Shown here: positions 51,293 to 58,994 of the stretch, piece after piece
Position numbering within the stretch: the stretch's first letter is position 1
Layout: the number at the start of each line of letters is the position of its first letter
Notes under the pieces: generated by a model
Database searches by the model: none
Told to the model about the DNA's origin: nothing
Seen by the model: only the letters and a program-made list of their open reading frames with translations
Position numbers and translations under genes: made by a program
NCBI GenBank assembly: GCA_021778635.1
Contig: JAJYCD010000009.1
Location: 1-63,013 of the forward strand
Reading direction: 5' to 3'
Length of the DNA stretch: 63,013 nt
Origin: Actinomycetes bacterium
GTDB lineage: Bacteria > Actinomycetota > Actinomycetes > Actinomycetales > Cellulomonadaceae

Positions 51293-51415
51293 CCGCACGC
51301 AACCTTTCGCGCACAGCGCGCTCGCCGCTCCTGTGAGACGCATGGCGTCCGCGGACACCGGCCCGGAGATCTCACCGCGGCCACTCCGGGACCGTGCGTT
51401 TGTGGTTCCGCAGAG

Positions 51416-51458
51416 GTAACAGCGAACCACCGCGTCGGAAACACCAGGTTCGTAGCGT
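51416..51458 (+). promoter_or_regulatory. narK promoter element, GlnR/NnaR-like
   Basis: GTAAC (51416-51420) and CGTCGGAAACA (51433-51443) are followed by AGGT and TAGCGT (51453-51458, possible -10). The CGTCGGAAAC unit ends 59 bases before the narK ATG, almost the mirror position of the nirB copy. Confidence 0.5.
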
Positions 51459-51501
51459 CACCGCCACCGCTGGTCCCCGACGACCTCACGCAGGAGAACT
51501 C

Positions 51502-52920
51502 ATGACGACACCCGAAGCCCTCGCCGACTCCGACGTCCGCGCTGCACGGACCACCGTGAACGCCCCCGCCCGCGCCGACCTGCACCGCCCCGGCTCCGAC
51601 ACGGTCCGGACCGCGGCCACCCGACCGAACCACTGGATCGACCACTGGGAACCCGAGGACCCCACCTTCTGGAGCACCATCGGCCGACGCATCGCCCGAC
51701 GCAACCTCTACCCGTCGATCTTCGCGGAGTTCCTCGGGTTCAGCGTCTGGGCCTCCTGGAGCATCGTGGTGCCGCAGCTCGCGGCCGCCGGCTTCACCCT
51801 CACCGTCGACCAGCAGTTCTGGCTGATCGCGATCCCGAGCCTCGTCGGAGCAACGCTCCGGGTGCCCTACACCTTCGCAGTCCCGCGATTCGGTGGCTGC
51901 AACTGGACGATCACCTCGGCACTGCTCCTGCTGCTGCCCGCAAGCGGCCTCGCATTCGTCGTCTCCCGCCCCGCGACCACGCCCTTCTGGATGCTTCTCG
52001 TCGTCGCAGCGCTCGCCGGTCTCGGCGGCGGGAACTTCGCCTCCTCGATGGCCAACATCTCGTTCTTCTACCCCGAGGCGGAGAAGGGCAGAGCGCTCGG
52101 GCTCAACGCCGCGGGCGGCAACATCGGGACGGCGGCCGTGCAGCTCGCCGTCCCACTGGTGATCGTCTCCTCAGCCGGGCTGCGGCTCGAACGCGCGGGC
52201 CTGATGCTCCTCCCGCTGATCCTGCTCGCAGCCGTTCTCGCCGCGCGGCTGATGAACAACCTCACCGTGGCCAAGGCGGACTACCGGGCGTTCGGCTCAG
52301 CGGTCCGCAACCGCCACACCTGGATCATCTCCCTGCTCTACATCGGCACCTTCGGCTCGTTCATCGGCTACGCCGGCGTGTTCCCGACGCTGCTGGCAAC
52401 ACAGTTCCCGCGGATCACCGTCAGCATCGCGTTCCTCGGAGCACTCGTCGGCTCGGTCTCGCGGCCCGTCGGCGGGATCCTCGCCGACCGGTGGGGCGGG
52501 GCACGCGTGACGATCGCCTCATTCGCGGTCATGGCGGTCGCCGCCTCCAGCGCCGTCATGGCACTGCGCACGGCCAGCTTCGCGCTCTTCCTCGGCTCGT
52601 TCCTGGTGCTGTTCGTCGCGAGCGGTGCGGGCAACGGCGCGAACTACCGGATGATCCCGGCCGTGTTCCGGCACAGCGCGACGACCGGAGAAGGCATCGC
52701 CGCCGCACGCAAGGCCGCCGCAGGCTGCATCGGCATCGCAGGCGCCGCAGGTGCGTTCGGCGGATTCCTCATCCCGCGCGGGTTCGCCATCTCCCACACG
52801 CTCGCCGGCAACCTCCAACCGGCGCTGTGGGTGTTCGTCGGGGTGTACGTCGTCCTGGGCGTCACGACCTGGGCCGTCTACCAGCGCCGCAGCGCCCCGA
52901 TGAGCGCGGCCGTGATCTGA
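51502..52920 (+). CDS. narK: nitrate/nitrite transporter NarK
   Basis: This 472-aa major-facilitator protein has twelve helices after a long polar N-terminus ('NHWIDHWEPEDPTFWSTIGR'). NarK signatures are 'FLGFSVWASWSIVVPQL', the Gly-rich nitrate signatures 'AALAGLGGGNFASSMANISF' and, in the second half, 'FVASGAGNGANYRMIPAVFR'. It imports nitrate and/or exports nitrite. Its stop is immediately followed by the ATG of the nitrate reductase, with no gap, indicating co-translation. It is transcribed divergently from nirB under a shared-type promoter. Confidence 0.94.
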   Translation: MTTPEALADSDVRAARTTVNAPARADLHRPGSDTVRTAATRPNHWIDHWEPEDPTFWSTIGRRIARRNLYPSIFAEFLGFSVWASWSIVVPQLAAAGFTLTVDQQFWLIAIPSLVGATLRVPYTFAVPRFGGCNWTITSALLLLLPASGLAFVVSRPATTPFWMLLVVAALAGLGGGNFASSMANISFFYPEAEKGRALGLNAAGGNIGTAAVQLAVPLVIVSSAGLRLERAGLMLLPLILLAAVLAARLMNNLTVAKADYRAFGSAVRNRHTWIISLLYIGTFGSFIGYAGVFPTLLATQFPRITVSIAFLGALVGSVSRPVGGILADRWGGARVTIASFAVMAVAASSAVMALRTASFALFLGSFLVLFVASGAGNGANYRMIPAVFRHSATTGEGIAAARKAAAGCIGIAGAAGAFGGFLIPRGFAISHTLAGNLQPALWVFVGVYVVLGVTTWAVYQRRSAPMSAAVI

Positions 52921-55083
52921 ATGCTGCCCACCGCGACCCACTGCCCGTACTGCGCCCTCCAGTGCGCGATGGAGCTGACCGCGCCCGACGCCTCCGCCGA
53001 GAAGGTCGGCGCGCCGGTAACCGTCTCGGGACGCGACTTCCCCACCAGCCGCGGCGGTCTGTGCCAGAAGGGCTGGACGAGCGCCCAGGTCCTGCGTACA
53101 CCGGACCGGCTCACGACCCCACTGCTCCGCGGAACCGACGGCGACCTCCACCCGGCCACCTGGGACGAGGCGCTCGACCTCGTCGCGACGCGACTGATCG
53201 CGCTACGCGAGGCCCACGGTCCCGCAGCGGTGGCGGTGTTCGGCGGCGGCGGCCTGACCAACGAGAAGGCCTACGCGTTGGGCAAGTTCGCGCGGGTCGT
53301 GCTGCGCACACCGAACATCGACTACAACGGACGGTTCTGCATGGCCAGCGCCGCCGCGGGCGCGAACCGGGCCTTCGGCATCGACCGCGGACTACCCTTC
53401 CCGCTCGCGGACCTCGGCAGCGCACAGGCCGTCCTCCTCCTCGGCAGCAACCTCGCCGAAACCATGCCACCCTCCTCGGTGCACCTCGCAGGCGCCCGCG
53501 CGGCCGGGGGCCTCGTCGTCGTCGACCCGCGGCACAGCCCGACCGCGGCGCTCACCGACGGCGGCGCCGGTGTGCACCTGCAACCGATTCCCGGCACCGA
53601 CCTCGTCGTCCTCCTCGCGCTGCTGCACGTCCTGTGGGCAGAGGACCTCATCGACGCGTCCTACCTCGCCGCGCGCACACACGGCGCGGACGAGGTCCGC
53701 CGGAGCGTCGCGGCCTGGTGGCCCGAGCGGGCCGAGCAGGTGACCGGCGTCCCCGCCGACGCGATGCGGGGAACCGCCCGGCTGCTCGCCGCGGCCTCCC
53801 CGACGCACGGCGGCTCCGGCGCCTACGTGCTCACCGGGCGCGGGGTGGAGCAGAGCACCCAGGGCACGGCGACCGTCACCGCCGCGATCAACCTCGCCCT
53901 CGCCCTCGGACTACCGGGGCGCCGGGGGAGCGGCTACGGAGCCGTCACCGGCCAGGGCAACGGGCAGGGCGGACGAGAGCACGGCCAGAAGTCGGACCAG
54001 CTACCGGGCTACCGACGGATCGACGACCCCGCGGCACGCGCGCACGTCGCGCGCGTCTGGGGCATCGACCCCGACTCGCTTCCCGGCCCTGGCCTGCCGG
54101 CGGTCGAGCTGCTCCACCGCTGCGGCACCCCGGACGGTCCCCGAGCCCTGCTCGTGCACGGCAGCAACCTGGTCGTCAGCGCACCGAACTCCGACAGCGT
54201 CCGCGCACGCCTCGCCGCTCTCGACCTCCTCGTGGTCTGCGACATCGTGCCCTCCGAGACGGCGATGCTCGCCGACGTCGTGCTCCCGGTCACCCAGTGG
54301 GCCGAGGAGGACGGCACGACCACGTCGCTCGAAGGGCGTGTACTGCGACGTCGGAAGGCGCTCGAACCTCCGGACGGGGTCCGCTCCGAGCTCGAGGTGC
54401 TCAACGCCCTGGCCGCACGGCTCGGCGTGACCCGCGGATTCCCCACCGACCCGGCAGAGGTCTTCGACGAGCTCGCACGGGCCAGCGCAGGCGGCGTGGC
54501 GGACTACGGCGGGCTGAGCCACGAGCGCCTGGACGCCGACACCGACGGGCTCTTCTGGCCGTGCCCCGCACCACGTACGGGCGAACCGCCCCACCCAGGG
54601 ACGCCTCGCCTGTTCCTCGAGAGGTTCCCGACGCCGGACGGTCGCGCCCGGATGGTCGCCGTCGACCATCACGGTCCGGCCGACGACCTGCGGGCCGACG
54701 CCCCGGTGTACCTGGTCACCGGACGCGTGCTCCAGCACTACCAGTCGGGCGCGCAGACCCGCCGCGTGCCGGCCCTCGCGGCGGCACAGCCCGACCCGTA
54801 CGTCGAGCTCCACCCGCTCCTCGCGGACCGGATCGACGTGGAGGACGGCGCCCTCGTCGAGGTCACGTCGGCGCGGGGCACCGCCGTCGTGGTGGCGCAC
54901 GTGACGGCACGCACCCGACAGGACGTCGTGTTCATGCCCTTCCACTGGTCCGGGTCGGGAAGCGCGAACCGGCTGACCACCGACGCGACGGACCCGATCT
55001 CCGGGATGCCGGAGTTCAAGGTGTGTGCCGTCGACGTCCGTCGCGCCGCACCCGACGGTCAGGTGGTCCGCCGATGCACGTAG
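52921..55083 (+). CDS. cytoplasmic (assimilatory-type) nitrate reductase, molybdopterin subunit
   Basis: This 720-aa bis-MGD enzyme of the NasA/NarB type has N-terminal [4Fe-4S] ligands Cys8, Cys11, Cys15 and Cys48 ('THCPYCALQCAM', 'GGLCQKGW') and Mo ligand Cys140 in 'YNGRFCMASAAAGANRAFGI'. Further motifs are 'GRGVEQSTQGTATVTAAINL', 'GAVTGQGNGQGGREHGQKSD' and the C-terminal 'TGRVLQHYQSGAQTRR'. There is no Tat signal, so it works in the cytoplasm. It starts directly at the narK stop and overlaps its FAD partner by 10 bases. Nitrite produced would feed NirBD. Confidence 0.93.
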   Translation: MLPTATHCPYCALQCAMELTAPDASAEKVGAPVTVSGRDFPTSRGGLCQKGWTSAQVLRTPDRLTTPLLRGTDGDLHPATWDEALDLVATRLIALREAHGPAAVAVFGGGGLTNEKAYALGKFARVVLRTPNIDYNGRFCMASAAAGANRAFGIDRGLPFPLADLGSAQAVLLLGSNLAETMPPSSVHLAGARAAGGLVVVDPRHSPTAALTDGGAGVHLQPIPGTDLVVLLALLHVLWAEDLIDASYLAARTHGADEVRRSVAAWWPERAEQVTGVPADAMRGTARLLAAASPTHGGSGAYVLTGRGVEQSTQGTATVTAAINLALALGLPGRRGSGYGAVTGQGNGQGGREHGQKSDQLPGYRRIDDPAARAHVARVWGIDPDSLPGPGLPAVELLHRCGTPDGPRALLVHGSNLVVSAPNSDSVRARLAALDLLVVCDIVPSETAMLADVVLPVTQWAEEDGTTTSLEGRVLRRRKALEPPDGVRSELEVLNALAARLGVTRGFPTDPAEVFDELARASAGGVADYGGLSHERLDADTDGLFWPCPAPRTGEPPHPGTPRLFLERFPTPDGRARMVAVDHHGPADDLRADAPVYLVTGRVLQHYQSGAQTRRVPALAAAQPDPYVELHPLLADRIDVEDGALVEVTSARGTAVVVAHVTARTRQDVVFMPFHWSGSGSANRLTTDATDPISGMPEFKVCAVDVRRAAPDGQVVRRCT

Positions 55084-56612
55084 TCGTGATCGGTCACGGG
55101 ATGGTCGGGTCGCGATTCGTCGACGAGCTCGTCTCGCGCACCGAGGACGCCTCGGTGACGGTCCTCGGTGCCGAGCACCACGAGCCGTACAACAGGGTGC
55201 TGCTCAGCGAGCTCGTCGCAGGACGCATCGGCGCCACCTCCCTCACGCTGCCCGCTCCAGCAAACCGGCAGGTCACCGTTCATCGCGGCGTCGCCGGCGT
55301 CGAGGTGGACCGCCACGCCCGCACCGTCACCGCGTCCGACGCGCGTGTCCTGGCGTACGACGTCCTCGTCCTTGCGACCGGCGCGCGTGCGCGCATCCCC
55401 GACATCACCGGTCTCGACCCGTTGCCGGCCCACGTGCATCCGCTCAGGACCGTGGACGACGCGCACGCCATCGTCGCAGCCGCCCGGACCGGCACCCGAG
55501 CCGTGGTCATCGGAGCCGGGGTGCTCGGTCTCGAGGTCGCCTGCGGGCTGGCCGAGCGCAGCCTCGAGGTCACCCTCGTGCACGGCGGTCCGCACCTCAT
55601 GGACCGCCAGCTCGACGCCGACGCCGCGAGGGCCGTCGAGCACGGCCTGCAGCATCTCGGCATCGCGGTGCGCGTCGGGCAACGGCCTCGAGAGGTCGTC
55701 GCCTCCGCGGACGGCGTGAGCGGCGTGCTCCTGCCGGACGGCGAGCACCTGGCGACCGACCTCCTGGTCCTCTCGACGGGGACGGTCCCGGAGACGGACC
55801 TCGCCGCGCGCGCGGGACTCGCGGTCGGGCGCGGGATCGTCGTCGGACCCGACGGTGCGACGTCAGACCCGGCCGTGTTCGCGATCGGCGACTGCGCCCA
55901 ACCGCCGGAAGGTGGAACCGGCCTCATCGCCCAGGGGTGGGACCAGGCGCGACGACTCGCCGCGATGCTCGCCGATCCCAGCAGCCTCCCCGGCCTCACC
56001 CCGAACCAGGTCGGCACGGACGTCGTACGGCTCAAGGCTCACGGGCTCGAGGTCGTGACCATGGGGATCAGCGGGTCCGCGGTGGCATCCCCCGGAGCCC
56101 ACCGGGCCGTGCGGCTGAGCGACCCGGCGACCGGTCGACACGTCGAGGTCGTCGTCGCCGCAGGCGTCGTCGTCGGCGCCACGTGCGTGGGTGCCAGCAC
56201 TGTCGCCGCCGACCTGACCGCCGCCTACACGCTGCAGACGCCCGTGCCGTCCGACCCCGCCCAGCTGCTGCTCCGGCCCGTTCGCGGCGCCGGCACCGAG
56301 GTCGAGCCGTCGGTGACGCTCATGCCGGACCGCGCAACGATCTGTCGGTGCAACGGGGTCACGAAGGGCGAGGTCTCCGCACGCTGGACCCAGGGCGCGA
56401 GGACGGTCGAGGAGATTGCGCTCACCACCCGCGCGACGACGGGCTGCGGCGGATGCACCGACGCCGTCTGCGGCCTGCTCGAGTGGCTCGCCAAGAGCAC
56501 CGACCCGCCGGAGCCCGAAGCCGAGCCCAGCGGTGCCATGGCGCGACGCGCTCAGGCCACGTCGAGCCTGCCGATGCGCACCCTCCAGACCTCCGGTCCC
56601 TCCTCGAGGTAG
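55074..56612 (+). CDS. FAD/NAD(P) oxidoreductase with BFD-like [2Fe-2S] domain (nitrate reductase electron-transfer subunit)
   Basis: This 512-aa protein resembles the N-terminal half of NirB: 'MHVVVIGHGMVGSRFVDELV', 'AVVIGAGVLGLEVACGLAER', 'AVFAIGDCAQPPEGGTGLIA', then a C-terminal BFD-type cluster ('TICRCNGVTKGEV', 'TGCGGCTDAVCG'). It corresponds to NasB-like subunits that pass electrons from NAD(P)H to the nitrate reductase encoded just upstream. Its 3' end runs 61 bases into the convergent DUF2249 gene, giving a non-conserved tail after 'AKSTDPPEPEAEPSG'. Confidence 0.9.
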   Translation: MHVVVIGHGMVGSRFVDELVSRTEDASVTVLGAEHHEPYNRVLLSELVAGRIGATSLTLPAPANRQVTVHRGVAGVEVDRHARTVTASDARVLAYDVLVLATGARARIPDITGLDPLPAHVHPLRTVDDAHAIVAAARTGTRAVVIGAGVLGLEVACGLAERSLEVTLVHGGPHLMDRQLDADAARAVEHGLQHLGIAVRVGQRPREVVASADGVSGVLLPDGEHLATDLLVLSTGTVPETDLAARAGLAVGRGIVVGPDGATSDPAVFAIGDCAQPPEGGTGLIAQGWDQARRLAAMLADPSSLPGLTPNQVGTDVVRLKAHGLEVVTMGISGSAVASPGAHRAVRLSDPATGRHVEVVVAAGVVVGATCVGASTVAADLTAAYTLQTPVPSDPAQLLLRPVRGAGTEVEPSVTLMPDRATICRCNGVTKGEVSARWTQGARTVEEIALTTRATTGCGGCTDAVCGLLEWLAKSTDPPEPEAEPSGAMARRAQATSSLPMRTLQTSGPSSR

Positions 56613-57040
56613 TCCCATGTGAACTGGTCGGTGTTCTCCGCCGCGAGCTGGTAGTACAACGGCTTCGGATCATGGTCGTTGACCAGGACGAACGCGGTCC
56701 CGGCCGGCAGCTCGGCGAAGGTCTCGAAGATGAGGGCGTGACGGGTGCGGGGGATCTCGGCGCGAACATCGACGATGCGGTCGTCCAGGGGCATGGCGGT
56801 CTCCGGTCTCGGTGAGCTGGGTGGAACGGCGGTCGCACGCTGCGTCTCGAGGCGTGCGGTGTGATGCATGGTGCCGTCGAGGCGCCCGGCCTGGGTGGGG
56901 TGGGTCGAGCGGAGCAGCACCCACGCATCGGCCGCGAGTCGTCCAGCCTGGTGCGGGTGACCGGCCTCGGCGAGCGCCCGGCAGGCACGGGCCAGGGTGC
57001 GGGTCAGGCCGTCGACGAGAGCGTCGGACTCATGCGGCAC
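56552..57040 (-). CDS. helical domain-DUF2249 protein
   Basis: This 162-aa protein has a helical N-terminal half ('DGLTRTLARACRALAEAGHP') and a C-terminal DUF2249 domain ('DRIVDVRAEIPRTRHALIFE', 'LPAGTAFVLVNDHDPKPLYY', 'YLEEGPEVWRVRIGRLDVA'). It overlaps the upstream hemerythrin-DUF2249 gene by 11 bases and its own 3' end overlaps the convergent oxidoreductase by 61 bases. The conserved 'NDHDPKPLYYQL' motif is shared with the upstream protein but is missing from the shorter DUF2249 at 36353. The function is unknown. Confidence 0.82.
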   Translation of the reverse strand: MPHESDALVDGLTRTLARACRALAEAGHPHQAGRLAADAWVLLRSTHPTQAGRLDGTMHHTARLETQRATAVPPSSPRPETAMPLDDRIVDVRAEIPRTRHALIFETFAELPAGTAFVLVNDHDPKPLYYQLAAENTDQFTWDYLEEGPEVWRVRIGRLDVA

Positions 57041-57773
57041 AGGTGATCTCCACCCGCCAGATCTCCGGCCCGCTCTGCCTGTACGTCCAGACGAACCGGT
57101 CGGGCCACATGGCTTCGGTCTGGTACCGCAAGGGGAGCGGATCGTGGTCGTTGACGATCGTGAACGACGCGCCAGGGGCGAGCGAGTCGAGCCGACCGAA
57201 GATCACCTCGTGGCGACCACCGTGCGGGAGTGTGCGGACGTCGAGCTCGTCCGGCTCGTGGTCGTCGCCGAGGATCGCGCGCATCCCGTCCAGCGCGGCG
57301 CCCAGGTCGACGCCGGCTGAGTCGAGTGCAGGCAGGAGAAGCTCGTTCTCCTTGGCCAGGTGCACCGAGAACAACGCCTGCGCGGCCGCCGCCGCCGCCG
57401 TGACCGACACCGGGTCGGCCGCGGCATCGAGCGCGGCGACGAGCGCGGCGAGCGCGCGGTGCTCGGCGACCATGCCCGCCACCAGAAGCCGGGTCGCCTC
57501 GAGCTCGGCGCCAGCGCTGTAGAGAGCGACCTCCTCGGCCTGCGCATGGGGGAGCAGGTCGAGGGTGAACCACGTCACCAGGGCCGCGCGGGAGGCCTCG
57601 TAGTCGCCCGCCCTGGCGTGGTCGAGGACTCGCGCGGTTAGACCGCCGAGCTCGTCGGCCAACATCGCGTGATGGCGCTCGATCGCGGCGATGACGTGCT
57701 CGTTCGCCGTGGTGGGCCGCCCGGGTACGCCCGGCGGAGGGGTCGAGGAGATCTGATACATCTCTGCCGGCAT
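57030..57773 (-). CDS. hemerythrin HHE-DUF2249 fusion
   Basis: This 247-aa protein has an N-terminal four-helix hemerythrin-like domain (His/Glu pattern 'AIERHHAMLADELGGL', 'LLPHAQAEEVALYS', 'VAEHRALAALVAAL', 'FSVHLAKENELLLPAL') with the di-iron ligands in order, and a C-terminal DUF2249 domain ('VRTLPHGGRHEVIFGRLDSL', 'IVNDHDPLPLRYQTEAMW'). Hemerythrin-like proteins bind O2 or NO and take part in Fe-S repair. It starts 47 bases from operator site 3 and is divergent from the Cys-cluster regulator, pointing to NO-responsive control (inference). Confidence 0.88.
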   Translation of the reverse strand: MPAEMYQISSTPPPGVPGRPTTANEHVIAAIERHHAMLADELGGLTARVLDHARAGDYEASRAALVTWFTLDLLPHAQAEEVALYSAGAELEATRLLVAGMVAEHRALAALVAALDAAADPVSVTAAAAAAQALFSVHLAKENELLLPALDSAGVDLGAALDGMRAILGDDHEPDELDVRTLPHGGRHEVIFGRLDSLAPGASFTIVNDHDPLPLRYQTEAMWPDRFVWTYRQSGPEIWRVEITCAA

Positions 57774-57817
57774 GGTCTCTCCCAGGGGTTCGTCGTCGCG
57801 ATCGCGTCGACCTCGAG

Positions 57818-57846
57818 TTGTTTTTACTACACTTTCGGTGAAAAAT
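57818..57846 (-). promoter_or_regulatory. shared island operator, site 3
   Basis: On the minus strand the core reads CACCGAAAGTGTAGTAAAAA, matching sites 1 and 2 (GAAAGWGT then GTAG/AGTA). It ends 47 bases before the hemerythrin gene and directly abuts the divergent regulator start, so it could control both. Confidence 0.6.
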
Positions 57847-57852
57847 GTACCC

Positions 57853-58659
57853 GTGCCCCGTGAACCGATCGACGCCCAGACCCATCGCGTGCTCTCCGGC
57901 GTGAGCCGGGTGGCTGTCCTGGAGGCTCTGCGCACCAGCGCCGAACCTCTGGACGTCGAGGCCATCGCCGACGCGGTCGGCCTGCACCCGAACACGGTCC
58001 GCTCGCACCTCGACCAGCTCGTGGACGCCGGGCTCGCCGTCAGGGCCGCACAGCTGCGCACCACTCCAGGACGGCCTCGGCTGCTGTTCCGCGCGGTCCC
58101 GCCATCGACGGACGTCGAGTCCGAAGGCGCCTATCGCATGCTCGCGCGAGTCCTGGCGAGCAGCATCGACGGCCAGACCCGGCGAACCGAGGACGCAGCT
58201 CCAGGATCGGTCGCCGCCGAGGCAGGACGACGGTGGGGGCACCAGTCGGTCGAGGTCGACGTCGACAGCACCGGGAGGTCGGAAGCCGACCAGGACTCCG
58301 GCGATCACCTCGACGCCGTGGGCCGAGTCGTGGCGCTCCTTGACGAGGTCGGCTTCGCACCGCGACTCCGAGAGCCTGCAGTCGCGACCGCCGAGTCGCA
58401 GGATCCCGCTCCCGGGTCCGTCACCGCCACGGTGATCGAGCTGCACGAGTGCCCCTTCCGCGATGTCGCGGTCGACCACAGCGAGGTCGTGTGCGGTGTT
58501 CACCTCGGACTCATCCAGGGCGCGCTGGACCAGATGCTCACGACGCCCGTCTCGGTGCGGCTCGAACCGTTCGTCAGCCCACGCCTGTGCCTGGCGTACC
58601 TCGCGCCGACGGCGACCGACGGAGGCGACCGCCCCGATCGCACCGCCGGTGTCGCATGA
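57853..58659 (+). CDS. HTH regulator with Cys cluster (COG2345/SufR-like), paralogue 1
   Basis: This 268-aa regulator has an N-terminal winged helix ('GVSRVAVLEALRTSAEPLDV', 'AIADAVGLHPNTVRSHLDQL', 'RTTPGRPRLLFRAVP') and C-terminal cysteines Cys200, Cys214 and Cys246, again C-x13-C-x31-C ('LHECPFRDVAVDHSEVVC', 'SPRLCLAYLAP'). GTG at 57853 is used; GTG at 57838 lies inside operator site 3, so if transcription starts here translation may be near-leaderless. It is the first gene of the nitrite reductase operon (next start overlaps by 4 bases), and the likely reader of the shared operator, possibly through an NO- or O2-labile Fe-S cluster (inference). Confidence 0.88.
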   Translation: MPREPIDAQTHRVLSGVSRVAVLEALRTSAEPLDVEAIADAVGLHPNTVRSHLDQLVDAGLAVRAAQLRTTPGRPRLLFRAVPPSTDVESEGAYRMLARVLASSIDGQTRRTEDAAPGSVAAEAGRRWGHQSVEVDVDSTGRSEADQDSGDHLDAVGRVVALLDEVGFAPRLREPAVATAESQDPAPGSVTATVIELHECPFRDVAVDHSEVVCGVHLGLIQGALDQMLTTPVSVRLEPFVSPRLCLAYLAPTATDGGDRPDRTAGVA

Positions 58660-58994
58660 CCCGCGAACCGCTCTCGGTGACCCGGCTCCTCGGCCCGGGG
58701 TCCGAGGTCGACCAGCTGCGAGACGCACTGCGGGAGGTGATCGACCCCGAGCTCGGTGTCGACATCATCTCCCTGGGGCTGGTGTACGGGCTGGAGGTCT
58801 CCGAACGGGCAGCCTCGGTCCTGCTGACCACCACGACGCCCGCATGCCCCCTGGGTGAGTACCTGAGCGACGAGGTTCGCCGGGTCCTGCTCGGTGGAGG
58901 AGCCGTCGACCACGTCGACGTCGAGATCACCCACGTTCCCGCCTGGTCACCCGACATGATCACCGAGGAGACCAAGCGGGCCTTCGGATGGTGA
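58656..58994 (+). CDS. MIP18/PaaD-type Fe-S assembly protein
   Basis: This 112-aa protein has the DUF59/MIP18 core 'LREVIDPELGVDIISLGLVY' and 'TTTTPACPLGEYLSDEVRRV', with the conserved Cys. Such proteins help insert Fe-S clusters. It overlaps the regulator stop by 4 bases and the next gene by 7 bases, within the nirK operon. It may maintain the regulator's cluster or island enzymes under NO stress (inference). Confidence 0.88.
   Translation: MTREPLSVTRLLGPGSEVDQLRDALREVIDPELGVDIISLGLVYGLEVSERAASVLLTTTTPACPLGEYLSDEVRRVLLGGGAVDHVDVEITHVPAWSPDMITEETKRAFGW

Noticed and set aside
52491..56612. A 1373-codon open frame on the plus strand
   Set aside because: Only the last 512 codons (from 55074) look like a protein family. 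The earlier part is Arg/Gly-rich shadow sequence of narK and the nitrate reductase in another frame.
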